Assembly: GCA_028278205.1 (NCBI GenBank)
Contig: JANQES010000031.1
Coordinates: 1 to 41,504 of the forward strand
DNA from: Rhodothermales bacterium
Lineage (GTDB): Bacteria; Bacteroidota; Rhodothermia; Rhodothermales; Bin80
DNA: 41,504 nt
Reading direction: 5' to 3'
The position numbers and the translations under genes are program-made. This document shows positions 21,693-29,267 of the stretch, piece after piece (position 1 is the first letter of the stretch; each line of letters starts with the position of its first letter). The notes beneath the pieces were generated by a model that was not told where the DNA came from, did no database searches, and was given only the letters and a program-made list of their open reading frames with translations.

Positions 21693-23066
21693 ATGCCGGA
21701 TGCCCCGAGCTATCCCTCCCGTATGAAATTTTCCAGCGATCTACGCCGGATCCGGGAAGCGCGTAATCTTGCGCTCGAAGCGCTCCACGATGAGACGAAG
21801 ATCCCGCTGAGCGTCCTCGAAGAGTTCGAAGAGACCGGCCTGTTCGACAATCCGATGTTCAATCGGGTTTACCTTCGGTCGCTGGTGCGCGCCTATGCCT
21901 CGTTCATAGAGATCCCGACGAAGACGATGCTCGAGGCGCTCGACGAAGCGTTGCTCGATACCTATGAAGGCAGCCTCGCCGCGCTCTATCTCAAGGACGA
22001 TTCGCCGGAGACGCCTGTGGCCGCCCCTCCGATAGTTGAGCCGGCGGCTCCTGAAGCCCTGCCGGAAGAAGTGCCGGCGCCCGATGAGCCCGCTGTTGAG
22101 GAATCGGCAGTTGAAGAGCCGATAGCAGAAGAGCCGATAGCGGAAGAGCCTGCTGTTGAAGAACCTGTGGCTGTTGAAGAGCCGGTAGCGGAGGAACCGG
22201 CAGTTGAAGAGCCGGCGCCTGAAGAACCGGCAGCCGAAGAACCGGCGGCTGAAGAACCGGCAATCGAGGAACCAGCGCCGGAAGCGACGGCGGCTGAAGA
22301 AACAGCGGCTGAAGGAATCGGCGTAGTGGAGGAGATTCAGCATATGTTGCGCGCCGGAGACATGGCGCAAGAAACGGCGCCTGCGGATCCGGATGCGAAC
22401 GAGAATGACCTGCCGGAGACCTCTTCTGAGAAAACGGCGCGTGGACGAACAAGCCCTCCGTTGTTGACCACGGCGGAGGCCACGCGGGATTCCCCGGCGT
22501 CGGGGGGCGGCAGCCGCCGGAGGCGGCCTGTGGATGCCAGACGACGCGCGTGGTATACCCAGTGGATCGTCATCGCCGGCGCCGTGCTCGGTTTTGCGGC
22601 AGCCATCTGGGCCGTGATCGTCCTCATCGACCGGCCCGAAGAAACCGGCAGCCAACAAGCCGCCGCCGGGGTCGCCGTCGTCGATACCACAGCGGCCATG
22701 CCAGCCGAGCCGCCGCGCCCGCAAATCACCCTCGACGACACCCTCTACGTCGTGCTGCTGGCTACCGAAAAAGTCGAACGCATCCAGATACGGCGCGACA
22801 ACGACTTGCTGCGGTCTTACTGGATCGAAGAAGGGGTGGCGAAGGCGTTCCCGGCGCTGGAGCGGATCGTCTTTGAAAACAGGCTCGACCTCATCCGCCT
22901 CTTCGTCCAGGGCTTTGAGTATCCCACCGATATCCGCGACGATGAGGATCGCGTTGTCATCACGCGCGCCGGGCTTCAAGCCTTCGCCGATAGCCTGACG
23001 GCCTCGCCCGTCGCGCTCCCTGCGCCCCCAGACACCATTCCCCTGTGGCCCGTTCGGGGGCAATGA
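21693..23066 (+). CDS. RodZ-like protein: HTH_25, Glu/Pro repeats, one TM helix
   Basis: The 457-residue protein begins with an HTH_25 domain as in RodZ (about 11-85: FSSDLRRIREARNLALEAL, IPLSVLEEFE, NRVYLRSLVRAYA). Next come a long acidic repeat of EEPA/EEPVA/EEPI units (about 130-210) and a basic patch (SRRRRPVDARRR, ~272-285). One transmembrane helix (WIVIAGAVLGFAAAIWAVIVLI, ~290-312) and a ~130-residue periplasmic domain resembling the DUF4115 part of RodZ complete it. RodZ links MreB to the cell-wall elongation machinery; RodZ-like proteins without MreB nearby may have other roles. Start choice is open: ATG 21693 or ATG 21723 (MKFSSDL), the latter closer to typical family starts. The repeat could vary in length by slippage. 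Confidence 0.8.
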   Translation: MPDAPSYPSRMKFSSDLRRIREARNLALEALHDETKIPLSVLEEFEETGLFDNPMFNRVYLRSLVRAYASFIEIPTKTMLEALDEALLDTYEGSLAALYLKDDSPETPVAAPPIVEPAAPEALPEEVPAPDEPAVEESAVEEPIAEEPIAEEPAVEEPVAVEEPVAEEPAVEEPAPEEPAAEEPAAEEPAIEEPAPEATAAEETAAEGIGVVEEIQHMLRAGDMAQETAPADPDANENDLPETSSEKTARGRTSPPLLTTAEATRDSPASGGGSRRRRPVDARRRAWYTQWIVIAGAVLGFAAAIWAVIVLIDRPEETGSQQAAAGVAVVDTTAAMPAEPPRPQITLDDTLYVVLLATEKVERIQIRRDNDLLRSYWIEEGVAKAFPALERIVFENRLDLIRLFVQGFEYPTDIRDDEDRVVITRAGLQAFADSLTASPVALPAPPDTIPLWPVRGQ

Positions 23067-23075
23067 GGGGGATGC

Positions 23076-23109
23076 GATTTTAGATTTTGGATTTTGGATT
23101 TTGGATTGG
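23076..23109. repeat. Solitary heptamer array, TTTGGAT type
   Basis: Units TTTAGAT (23079), TTTGGAT (23086), TTTGGAT (23093) and TTTGGAT (23100) end in TGG, with no inverted partner nearby. It begins nine bases after the RodZ-like stop codon. Confidence 0.85.
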
Positions 23110-23155
23110 ATGTGGCTGGTGGGTAGGTATGCACAAGATGGTGAAGCCGCGACAC

Positions 23156-23234
23156 AGCCCGGCCCTGAAGGACCGGGCTCACCAGCTCAAGCCCCGATGG
23201 GGCTAAAACAGGGCGCTTCGGCGTCCTTGCCCTG
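23156..23234. repeat. Cluster of three short GC-rich palindromes
   Basis: Three hairpins follow one another: AGCCCGGCCCTGAAGGACCG with GGCT (23156-23179), AGCCCCGATGGGGCT (23190-23204), and CAGGGC/GCCCTG (23209-23214 with 23229-23234). They resemble REP-like palindromic units. The gap 23067-23363 contains this cluster and the solitary heptamer array and no gene. Confidence 0.6.
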
Positions 23235-23363
23235 CTGAGCCCGATGATTGAGCGCCGGGCGGACCGGGGGGGGCACCACAGAGCCCATATCAACCCCACG
23301 GACCAATACCATTCAAATAAAAAGGCTGTCATTACGAAGATGCTCAGCATCACCGCGTTGCTT

Positions 23364-24935
23364 ATGAACCCTACATCCTTCATCTCCATAATCCTCCTGG
23401 CGTTGGTCTGGACGGCTTGTGGCCAGGAAAAGACCGAGACGGCCACGCCTGCCGAGACGCAGGCGGCTGCCGAGACGGTGTCGTACACCGAGACCTATCG
23501 CCCGCAGTATCATTTCTCCCCGGCGATAAACTGGATGAATGATCCCAACGGGATGGTCTATTACGAGGGGGAATATCATCTCTTCTATCAATACAACCCG
23601 TTCGGCGATACCTGGGGGCACATGAGTTGGGGGCATGTCGTCAGCACGGATCTGGTACATTGGGAGCATCTGCCGGTGGCCCTGCTCGAAGAAGACGGAG
23701 TGATGATCTTCTCCGGCAGCGCCGTGGTCGATTGGAACAACACGAGCGGTTTCGGCACGGCCGATGCCCCGCCGCTGGTGGCTATTTATACCGGTCACTA
23801 TCCCGCCAACGAACACCAGGAACAGCATATCGCCTTCAGCACCGACCGGGGCCGGACGTGGACCAGGTACGACGGCAACCCCGTCCTCGATCGCTACGAC
23901 AAAGACTTCCGCGATCCGAAGGTAATCTGGCACGAGCCCACGGCGCAGTGGGTCATGGTCGTAGCGCGCTCGGCGGAGCACACGATTCAATTCTACGGAT
24001 CGCCCAACTTGAAAGACTGGACGTTTCTGAGCGAGTTCGGGCCTGTCGGGTCGGTAGAAGGGCTCTGGGAATGTCCGGATCTGTTCGAACTGCCGGTCAA
24101 CGGCGATTCGACTCGTACGCGCTGGGTCTTGCAGGTGGACGTTGGCTCAGGCGCGGTGGCAGGAGGCTCCGGCGCGCAATATTTTATGGGCGATTTTGAT
24201 GGCGCCACCTTCCGCCCCGACGATACCAACACCCGCTGGGTCGATTACGGCAAAGACTTCTACGCCGCCGTCTCCTGGTCCGATGTCCCGGCTGCCGATG
24301 GCCGGCGGCTGTGGCTCGGCTGGCTGAACAACTGGCAGTATGCGCAGGAGATTCCCACCGGCCCCTGGCGCGGTGCGCAGTCTATTCCTCGCGAAGTGGT
24401 GCTTCGGGAAGATGACCAGGGGGTGTATATGGCGCAGATCCCCGTCGAAGAACTCAACGTATTACGCGGCGAGCAGTATCAGGCCAAAGCCCTGCCCATC
24501 AAAGCAGGCACCGCGCCCCTCACCGACACCGGCCTCGACGGCAGGGCGCTGGAGATCATCGCTGAATTTGAACCCGGCCAGGCTTCGGAATTCGGCTTGA
24601 AAGTGCGTGTGGGGCCGGACGAGGAGACCGTCGTCGGCTACGATGTAGCGTCGGAGACGGTGTTCGTAGACCGGCAACGTTCAGGCGCGGTCGATTTCCA
24701 CAAAGACTTCCCTGGCAAACAGACCGCGCCGCTGTCGCCGGAGGATGGTCGCGTTCGGCTTCACCTCTTCGTCGATTGGTCGTCTATCGAGGTTTTTGCC
24801 GGTCACGGGCGCGTCGTCATCACCGACCGCATCTTCCCCAGCCCTGAAAGCGACGGCCTCGCGCTCTACGCCACCGGCGGCCCGGCCCGGCTCCTCTCGC
24901 TGGATATGTGGGAGATGGGGTCGGTTTGGGATTGA
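23364..24935 (+). CDS. GH32 fructan/sucrose hydrolase, lipoprotein
   Basis: The 523-residue protein has a lipoprotein signal (lipobox near TAC, residue ~19), so it is probably anchored outside the inner membrane. It has the three GH32 carboxylates: Asp60 in WMNDPNG (nucleophile), Asp184 in FRDPK (transition-state stabiliser) and Glu236 in WECPD (acid/base). A five-bladed propeller (~45-350) is followed by the C-terminal beta sandwich (~370-520; VDWSSIEVFAG). This architecture hydrolyses beta-fructosides such as levan, inulin or sucrose. Which one is not decidable here, although an exported form favours a polymer or oligomer. ATG 23364 is chosen because it begins the signal peptide; in-frame ATGs at 23244 and 23340 precede it. 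The GntP-type permease follows after one repeat element. Confidence 0.93.
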   Translation: MNPTSFISIILLALVWTACGQEKTETATPAETQAAAETVSYTETYRPQYHFSPAINWMNDPNGMVYYEGEYHLFYQYNPFGDTWGHMSWGHVVSTDLVHWEHLPVALLEEDGVMIFSGSAVVDWNNTSGFGTADAPPLVAIYTGHYPANEHQEQHIAFSTDRGRTWTRYDGNPVLDRYDKDFRDPKVIWHEPTAQWVMVVARSAEHTIQFYGSPNLKDWTFLSEFGPVGSVEGLWECPDLFELPVNGDSTRTRWVLQVDVGSGAVAGGSGAQYFMGDFDGATFRPDDTNTRWVDYGKDFYAAVSWSDVPAADGRRLWLGWLNNWQYAQEIPTGPWRGAQSIPREVVLREDDQGVYMAQIPVEELNVLRGEQYQAKALPIKAGTAPLTDTGLDGRALEIIAEFEPGQASEFGLKVRVGPDEETVVGYDVASETVFVDRQRSGAVDFHKDFPGKQTAPLSPEDGRVRLHLFVDWSSIEVFAGHGRVVITDRIFPSPESDGLALYATGGPARLLSLDMWEMGSVWD

Positions 24936-25095
24936 GGATTTTGGATTTTGGATTTCCGATTTTGGATTGGTCTGATTCGGCACCGTTTTCTCAGTCGAAA
25001 AAGCCGCAGTGGTATCGGCCATCGCGGCTTGTTCGATTGTTAAAACAGGATCGGATTTTTCCCAATCCAAAATCCCCAATCCAAAATCCAAAATC
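24936..25095 (-). repeat. 160-bp fold-back element: heptamer arms around a conserved core, copy 2
   Basis: This is the inverted copy of 21493-21651. Heptamer-type arms lie at 24936-24970 and 25061-25095, and the core in between can also fold on itself along most of its length. It starts at the base after the GH32 stop codon and ends three bases before the permease ATG, so the whole intergenic region is this element. Confidence 0.9.
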
Positions 25096-25098
25096 GAA

Positions 25099-26463
25099 AT
25101 GACTTCCGGCCCCCTGCTTATTCTGCTGCTGATCCTGGCGATCCTCTTCATCATCGTGGGGACGGCCAGGGTGAAGATGCATCCGTTCATCGTGTTGCTG
25201 ATTACGGCGTATGGGCTGGGGCTTTTGGCCGGGCTCTCGCCCGAAGCGGTGATCCAGGCCATCACCGAGGGCTTCGGCGGGACGCTGCGGTACATCGGCA
25301 TCGTCATTGCTGCCGGCACCATCATCGGGGCGATTCTGGAGCGGAGCGGGGCCGCGCGGGTGATGGCCGAGACCGTCATCCGCTGGGTCGGGCGCGCCAG
25401 TTCGGCGCTGGCGATGAGCCTGACCGGAGCCGTCGTCTCGATCCCCGTCTTTTGCGATTCGGGCTACGTGGTGCTCTCGCCGCTGAGCCGGTCGCTGGCG
25501 GCGCAGTCGAAGCAGTCGCTGGCGGTCTACGCCGTGGCTTTGAGCATGGGGCTTTACGCCACGCACGTCTTCGTGCCGCCCACGCCGGGACCCATCGCCG
25601 CTGCCGGCGAACTCGGCGCCGACATCGGCACGGTCATCATCCTGGGCCTGATCACGACGATCCCGGTTATCGCCGCGACGTACCTGTTTGCGCGGTACAT
25701 GGGCCGCCGCATCTACATCGATCCCGCCCACGAGCCGGAAGAGGGGCCGCCGCCGGAAGCCGGTGAAGCCGCCGAGACGGAGCGTCTGGCGCCGTGGAAA
25801 GCGTTCGCGCCCATCACCGTGCCGGTGTTGCTGATCGCCGTACAATCGATAGCCGCGTTGCCGGCCAGGCCGTTCGGCGAAGGCGCGGTGTTTACGCTGT
25901 TGCGTTTTCTGGGCAATCCCAACACGGCGCTGCTGCTGGGCGTTTTCATTGCCTTCGCTGTGGTGTGGAACAAGAGGCCGGCGGTCTACGGCGAATGGGT
26001 CGGCGCCGGGTTGAAAGAGGCGGGGACGATCATCCTGATTACGGGGGCCGGCGGGGCATTGGGCAGGGTGCTCCAGACCACACCGCTGGGCGATTACCTG
26101 GGCGAGACGCTGGCGCCGCTGGGGTTGGGCGCCTTCAGCATCCTGTTGCCTTTTTTCATCGCTGCCACGCTCAAGACGGCGCTGGGCTCATCCACCGTGG
26201 CCATCATCACGACGGCGTCTATCATCGCGCCGCTGCTCGATGCGATGGGCCTGGCCGCAGGCGTCGGGCCGGTGCTGACGACGCTGGCTATCGGCGCCGG
26301 CTCAATGACCGTCTCGCACGCCAACGACAGCTACTTCTGGGTCGTCAGCCAGTTTTCCGACATGACCGTCAGCCAGGCTTATTTGCTTCAAACAGGCGGC
26401 TCTGCAGTGGCGGGGGTGACGGGCATCGTGGCGGTGTTTTTGATGAGCCTATTCCTTTTATGA
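25099..26463 (+). CDS. GntP family sugar-acid permease
   Basis: The 454-residue polytopic protein fits the gluconate:H+ symporter family (GntP/GntT/YjhF). It shows VKMHPFIVLL near residue 30, SIPVFCDSGYVVLSPLSR (~118-135), HVFVPPTPGPIAAA (~160-173), a cytoplasmic Glu/Pro loop near 220, and SSTVAIITTASIIAPL plus HANDSYFWVVSQFSDM near the end. Members import gluconate, glycerate, fructuronate and similar acids. The specificity is not readable. ATG 25099 lies three bases after the repeat; the frame is open upstream only through the repeat. The stop TGA at 26461 is part of the terminal repeat of an 88-bp palindrome, so the last residues may have been set by that insertion. It may work with the GH32 gene upstream. 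Confidence 0.9.
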   Translation: MTSGPLLILLLILAILFIIVGTARVKMHPFIVLLITAYGLGLLAGLSPEAVIQAITEGFGGTLRYIGIVIAAGTIIGAILERSGAARVMAETVIRWVGRASSALAMSLTGAVVSIPVFCDSGYVVLSPLSRSLAAQSKQSLAVYAVALSMGLYATHVFVPPTPGPIAAAGELGADIGTVIILGLITTIPVIAATYLFARYMGRRIYIDPAHEPEEGPPPEAGEAAETERLAPWKAFAPITVPVLLIAVQSIAALPARPFGEGAVFTLLRFLGNPNTALLLGVFIAFAVVWNKRPAVYGEWVGAGLKEAGTIILITGAGGALGRVLQTTPLGDYLGETLAPLGLGAFSILLPFFIAATLKTALGSSTVAIITTASIIAPLLDAMGLAAGVGPVLTTLAIGAGSMTVSHANDSYFWVVSQFSDMTVSQAYLLQTGGSAVAGVTGIVAVFLMSLFLL

Positions 26464-26546
26464 ATTTTGACGTTTTGCCTGGGGCAGGCAACGTTGGAGT
26501 CGTAGAGGTTGAAGGCCCGCGGGAGTTTTCGTTGTCAAAATTCATA
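26459..26546 (+). repeat. 88-bp palindromic element, copy 1
   Basis: Termini TATGAATTTTGAC (26459-26471) and GTCAAAATTCATA (26534-26546) are perfect 13-bp inverted repeats. The plus strand reads as a 31-codon frame beginning MNFDV and ending SLSKFIFW, with a stop at 26553-26555. The first TGA inside it ends the permease gene. Confidence 0.85.
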
Positions 26547-26578
26547 TTTTGGTAGTGCTCCTGAATGTGTTGATACGC

Positions 26579-26712
26579 TTCTTAACCAAGTCATTCCCTG
26601 ATTCTCCCGCGAAGGCGGGAGGAAGGCGGGAACCCATCCAAGATTTCAGGGATGCCGGCAGTCCTTGAAAATTGGATGGGTCCCTGCCTTCGCAGGGATG
26701 ACTTGTTAAGGG
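26579..26712. repeat. Palindromic element with CCCGCGAAGGCGGG blocks
   Basis: The outer ends CTTAACCAAGTCATTCCCTG and CAGGGATGACTTGTTAAG are near-perfect inverses. Inside, ACCCATCCAAGATTT is answered by AAATTGGATGGGT, and GAAGGCGGGA by the GGGTCCCTGCCTTCGCAGGG block. It is non-coding and resembles widespread dispersed bacterial palindromes. Confidence 0.75.
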
Positions 26713-26764
26713 AGAATTGCGCCATCAACACACCACCAATCAGTACCAACGACGGAGAAATGTT

Positions 26765-27007
26765 ATGAAAGTAGTTAACCTTGAACATGCGGTTCTAGAT
26801 GATTGTGTTGAGGATGCTCAACGTGAGCGCGTCGTCATCACGCGTGACGGCAAACCAGTTGCCCTCATAATTGGCATCGAAGGATTGGATGAGGAACAGC
26901 TACAACTTTCGCGCAGCGATAAATTCTGGAAATTCATCGCGGAACGGCGTAAGCAGGAAACGATAAGCCGCGCTGTGCTTGAGCAGCAGATCAACAATTC
27001 TGGCTGA
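26765..27007 (+). CDS. Phd/YefM-type antitoxin, no toxin partner visible
   Basis: The 80-residue protein matches the prevent-host-death family: an N-terminal beta-alpha DNA-binding part (MKVVNLEHAVLDDCVEDAQ, ERVVITRDGKPVALIIGI) and a C-terminal helical tail (FWKFIAERRKQETISRAVL). Such antitoxins bind their own promoter and neutralise PIN, Doc or RelE-type toxins. No toxin gene lies on either side: a palindrome precedes it and a DUF5916 gene begins 13 bases after its stop. GGAGAA about 8 bases before ATG 26765 supports this start. Base composition is visibly poorer in GC than the neighbours, which hints at transfer. Orphan genes of this kind are common and may act as plain regulators. Confidence 0.85.
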   Translation: MKVVNLEHAVLDDCVEDAQRERVVITRDGKPVALIIGIEGLDEEQLQLSRSDKFWKFIAERRKQETISRAVLEQQINNSG

Positions 27008-27020
27008 CGAGGGCCGCCTT

Positions 27021-29267
27021 ATGCCCCGACTGTTTCTCCTCAGACGAATGTGCCCCCTCTTGCTGCTGGCGCAGTTTGTGCTCGTCGCAGCAGCGTGGGC
27101 GCAGGGATCGGGGCATCTCGTCTTGACGCGCCTCGATGGGCCGATTTGGCTTGATGGGTTGAGTGATGAACCGGCGTGGCAGGCCGTCGAGCCGTGGCTG
27201 CCCAGCCAGTATGAACCCGACAACGGCGCGCCGCCGACAGAACGCACCGAATTCCTCGTCGCCTACGACGACGACTATATCTACTTTGCGCTTCGCGGCT
27301 ACGATCAGGATAGCACCGGCATCCGATCCAACACCCTCTATCGTGACCGGCTCAGCGGCGACGATCACTTCGAGATCCTGCTCGATACGTTCAACGACAA
27401 TGAAACAGCGGTTCTTTTCACGACGACGCCGGGTGGGATCCGCAAAGACGCGGCCATCTCTAACGATGCCAGCGGCGGCGGCATCGCCTCGGGCGGATGG
27501 ATCAACGGCGATTTCAACACTTTTTGGGATGTCGAGACGGTGGTGAACGGGGAGGGGTGGTTTGCCGAGTTGCGCGTGCCGTTTTCGAGCCTTCGTTTTC
27601 AGGATGAGGACGGGCGTGTCGTGATGGGCATTGCGTTGCAGCGCAAGGTGGCGCGCAAGACCGAGCGCCTGGTTTTTCCGCCCGTGCCGTCGATTGCCAA
27701 CTGGGCTTTTTTGAAACCGTCGCTGGCGCAGAAGATTGTTATCGAAGGCGTCCGCCCGCGCAAGCCGCTCTACGTGACGCCCTACGGCCTCAGCGGGATC
27801 GGGCAAACCTTCGCTCTCGACGAGGCGCGGACGGGCTATCCGCGCGAAGACGATTTCAAAGGCGAAGCCGGCGTCGATCTCAAGTACGGCCTGACCAACA
27901 ACCTGACGCTCGACCTGACCGTCAACACCGACTTCGCGCAAGTCGAAGCCGACGACCAGCAGGTCAACCTGACGCGCTTTTCGCTGTTTTTTCCCGAAAA
28001 AAGACAGTTTTTTCAGGAACGCGCGGGCATTTTTGATTTCAGGACCGGCGGATTGAGCCGCCTCTTCCACAGTCGCCGCATCGGTCTGACCGAAGACGGG
28101 CAGCCGGTGCGTATCCTCGGCGGGGCGCGCGTCGTGGGCCGTTGGGGCCGCTGGGACGTCGGTTTCCTCGACATGCAGACCGCCGAGAGCGAGGTGCTGC
28201 CGTCGGAAAACTTCGGGGTGTTTCGCCTGCGGCGTCAGATCTTTAATCCCTATTCGTATGCCGGCGCCATGACGACCAGCCGCATCGGCGCCGACGGCAG
28301 CTATAACCTCGCCTACGGCCTCGACGGTGTCTTCCGCGTAGCCGGCGATGATTATCTGACGCTCCAATGGGCGCAAACCTTCGATCATGAACAAATCGAC
28401 GCCGGCACCCTCGACGGTTTTAACAGTGGGCGGTTTACGGCTGAAATAGAACGGCGACGGCGGCGCGGATGGGGCTACAACGCCGTCGTGGCCTGGGCCG
28501 GACGCCACTACGATCCCGGCATCGGCTTCACCCAGCGAAACGATTTCACGCTGCTCGACGACGCGATTTCTTACACCTGGCTGCCCGATGAAACGTCGTC
28601 GTTGATCTGGCATACGCTGGGAGTGGCCGGGTTCGCCTTTGTGCGCAACGAAGATCGGTCCATCGAGTCGGCGGAGGTGGGGCCGGAGTGGGAGTTTGCC
28701 GCCCGGTCGGGCGCGGGCGGGAGCCTGGAGGCGAAGGTGCTTTTCGAAGATTTGCTGGTGCCTTTCGCGCTGTCCAACGAGGCGGTGGTGCCTGCCGGGA
28801 GCTATACGTTTTTCCGGGCCGGCGCGTCGTATCACGTCTCGCACACGCGGCTGTTTCAACTGCGCCCGCGCCTCGAAGCCGGCACGTTCTTCGACGGCTG
28901 GCAGGCCACCGCCGAGGTCTCGCCCATCTGGTACGTCTCGCCGCACCTGGAACTGGCGGGCTCGTATCTTTTCAACCGCATCCGCTTCCCGGATCGCGAT
29001 CAGCGCTTCGATGCGCATCTGGCGCGTCTGCGCATCGGCACGGCGCTCAACACAAAGGTGTCTACCAACGCCTTCATCCAGTTCAACAGCGCGACGAACA
29101 GCGTGTCGGCCAACGTCCGGTTTCGCTACAACTTTCGCGAGGGCAACGACCTCTGGATTGTCTACAACGAAGGCATGAACACCGACCGGCACCGCCTCAG
29201 CCCGGCGCTGCCTTTCACCGACACACGGACGATCTTGCTCAAGTACACGTACACCTTCCAGTTATGA
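27021..29267 (+). CDS. DUF5916 outer-membrane protein with CBM9-like domain
   Basis: The 748-residue protein has a signal peptide (VLVAAAWAQG, ~28). A carbohydrate-binding family 9-like sandwich follows (about 35-230: LDGPIWLDGLSDEPAWQ, TEFLVAYDDDYIYFALRGYD, DDHFEILLDTFNDN, WFAELRVPFSSLRF). The DUF5916 beta-barrel runs from about 250 to the end (GLTNNLTLDLTVNTDFAQVEADDQQVNLTRFSLFFPEKRQFFQERAGIF pattern in pieces, final YTYTFQL). The family is abundant in Bacteroidota and Gammaproteobacteria. Its function is not established, but the architecture suggests glycan binding at the outer membrane. The ATG at 27021 begins the signal sequence. Its stop overlaps the stop of the convergent ROK gene by six bases. 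Confidence 0.88.
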   Translation: MPRLFLLRRMCPLLLLAQFVLVAAAWAQGSGHLVLTRLDGPIWLDGLSDEPAWQAVEPWLPSQYEPDNGAPPTERTEFLVAYDDDYIYFALRGYDQDSTGIRSNTLYRDRLSGDDHFEILLDTFNDNETAVLFTTTPGGIRKDAAISNDASGGGIASGGWINGDFNTFWDVETVVNGEGWFAELRVPFSSLRFQDEDGRVVMGIALQRKVARKTERLVFPPVPSIANWAFLKPSLAQKIVIEGVRPRKPLYVTPYGLSGIGQTFALDEARTGYPREDDFKGEAGVDLKYGLTNNLTLDLTVNTDFAQVEADDQQVNLTRFSLFFPEKRQFFQERAGIFDFRTGGLSRLFHSRRIGLTEDGQPVRILGGARVVGRWGRWDVGFLDMQTAESEVLPSENFGVFRLRRQIFNPYSYAGAMTTSRIGADGSYNLAYGLDGVFRVAGDDYLTLQWAQTFDHEQIDAGTLDGFNSGRFTAEIERRRRRGWGYNAVVAWAGRHYDPGIGFTQRNDFTLLDDAISYTWLPDETSSLIWHTLGVAGFAFVRNEDRSIESAEVGPEWEFAARSGAGGSLEAKVLFEDLLVPFALSNEAVVPAGSYTFFRAGASYHVSHTRLFQLRPRLEAGTFFDGWQATAEVSPIWYVSPHLELAGSYLFNRIRFPDRDQRFDAHLARLRIGTALNTKVSTNAFIQFNSATNSVSANVRFRYNFREGNDLWIVYNEGMNTDRHRLSPALPFTDTRTILLKYTYTFQL

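Noticed and set aside
23156..23234. The palindrome cluster as a tRNA or riboswitch
   Set aside because: No cloverleaf, anticodon arm or known ligand-binding core can be drawn; three separate GC hairpins fit REP-like units better.
25009..25098. A 30-residue N-terminal extension on the GntP permease
   Set aside because: It is a translation of the repeat element; the membrane protein pattern begins at ATG 25099.
26991..29192. A 733-codon open frame on the minus strand opposite the DUF5916 gene
   Set aside because: It is the codon-bias shadow of a well-supported gene and shows no domain or signal.
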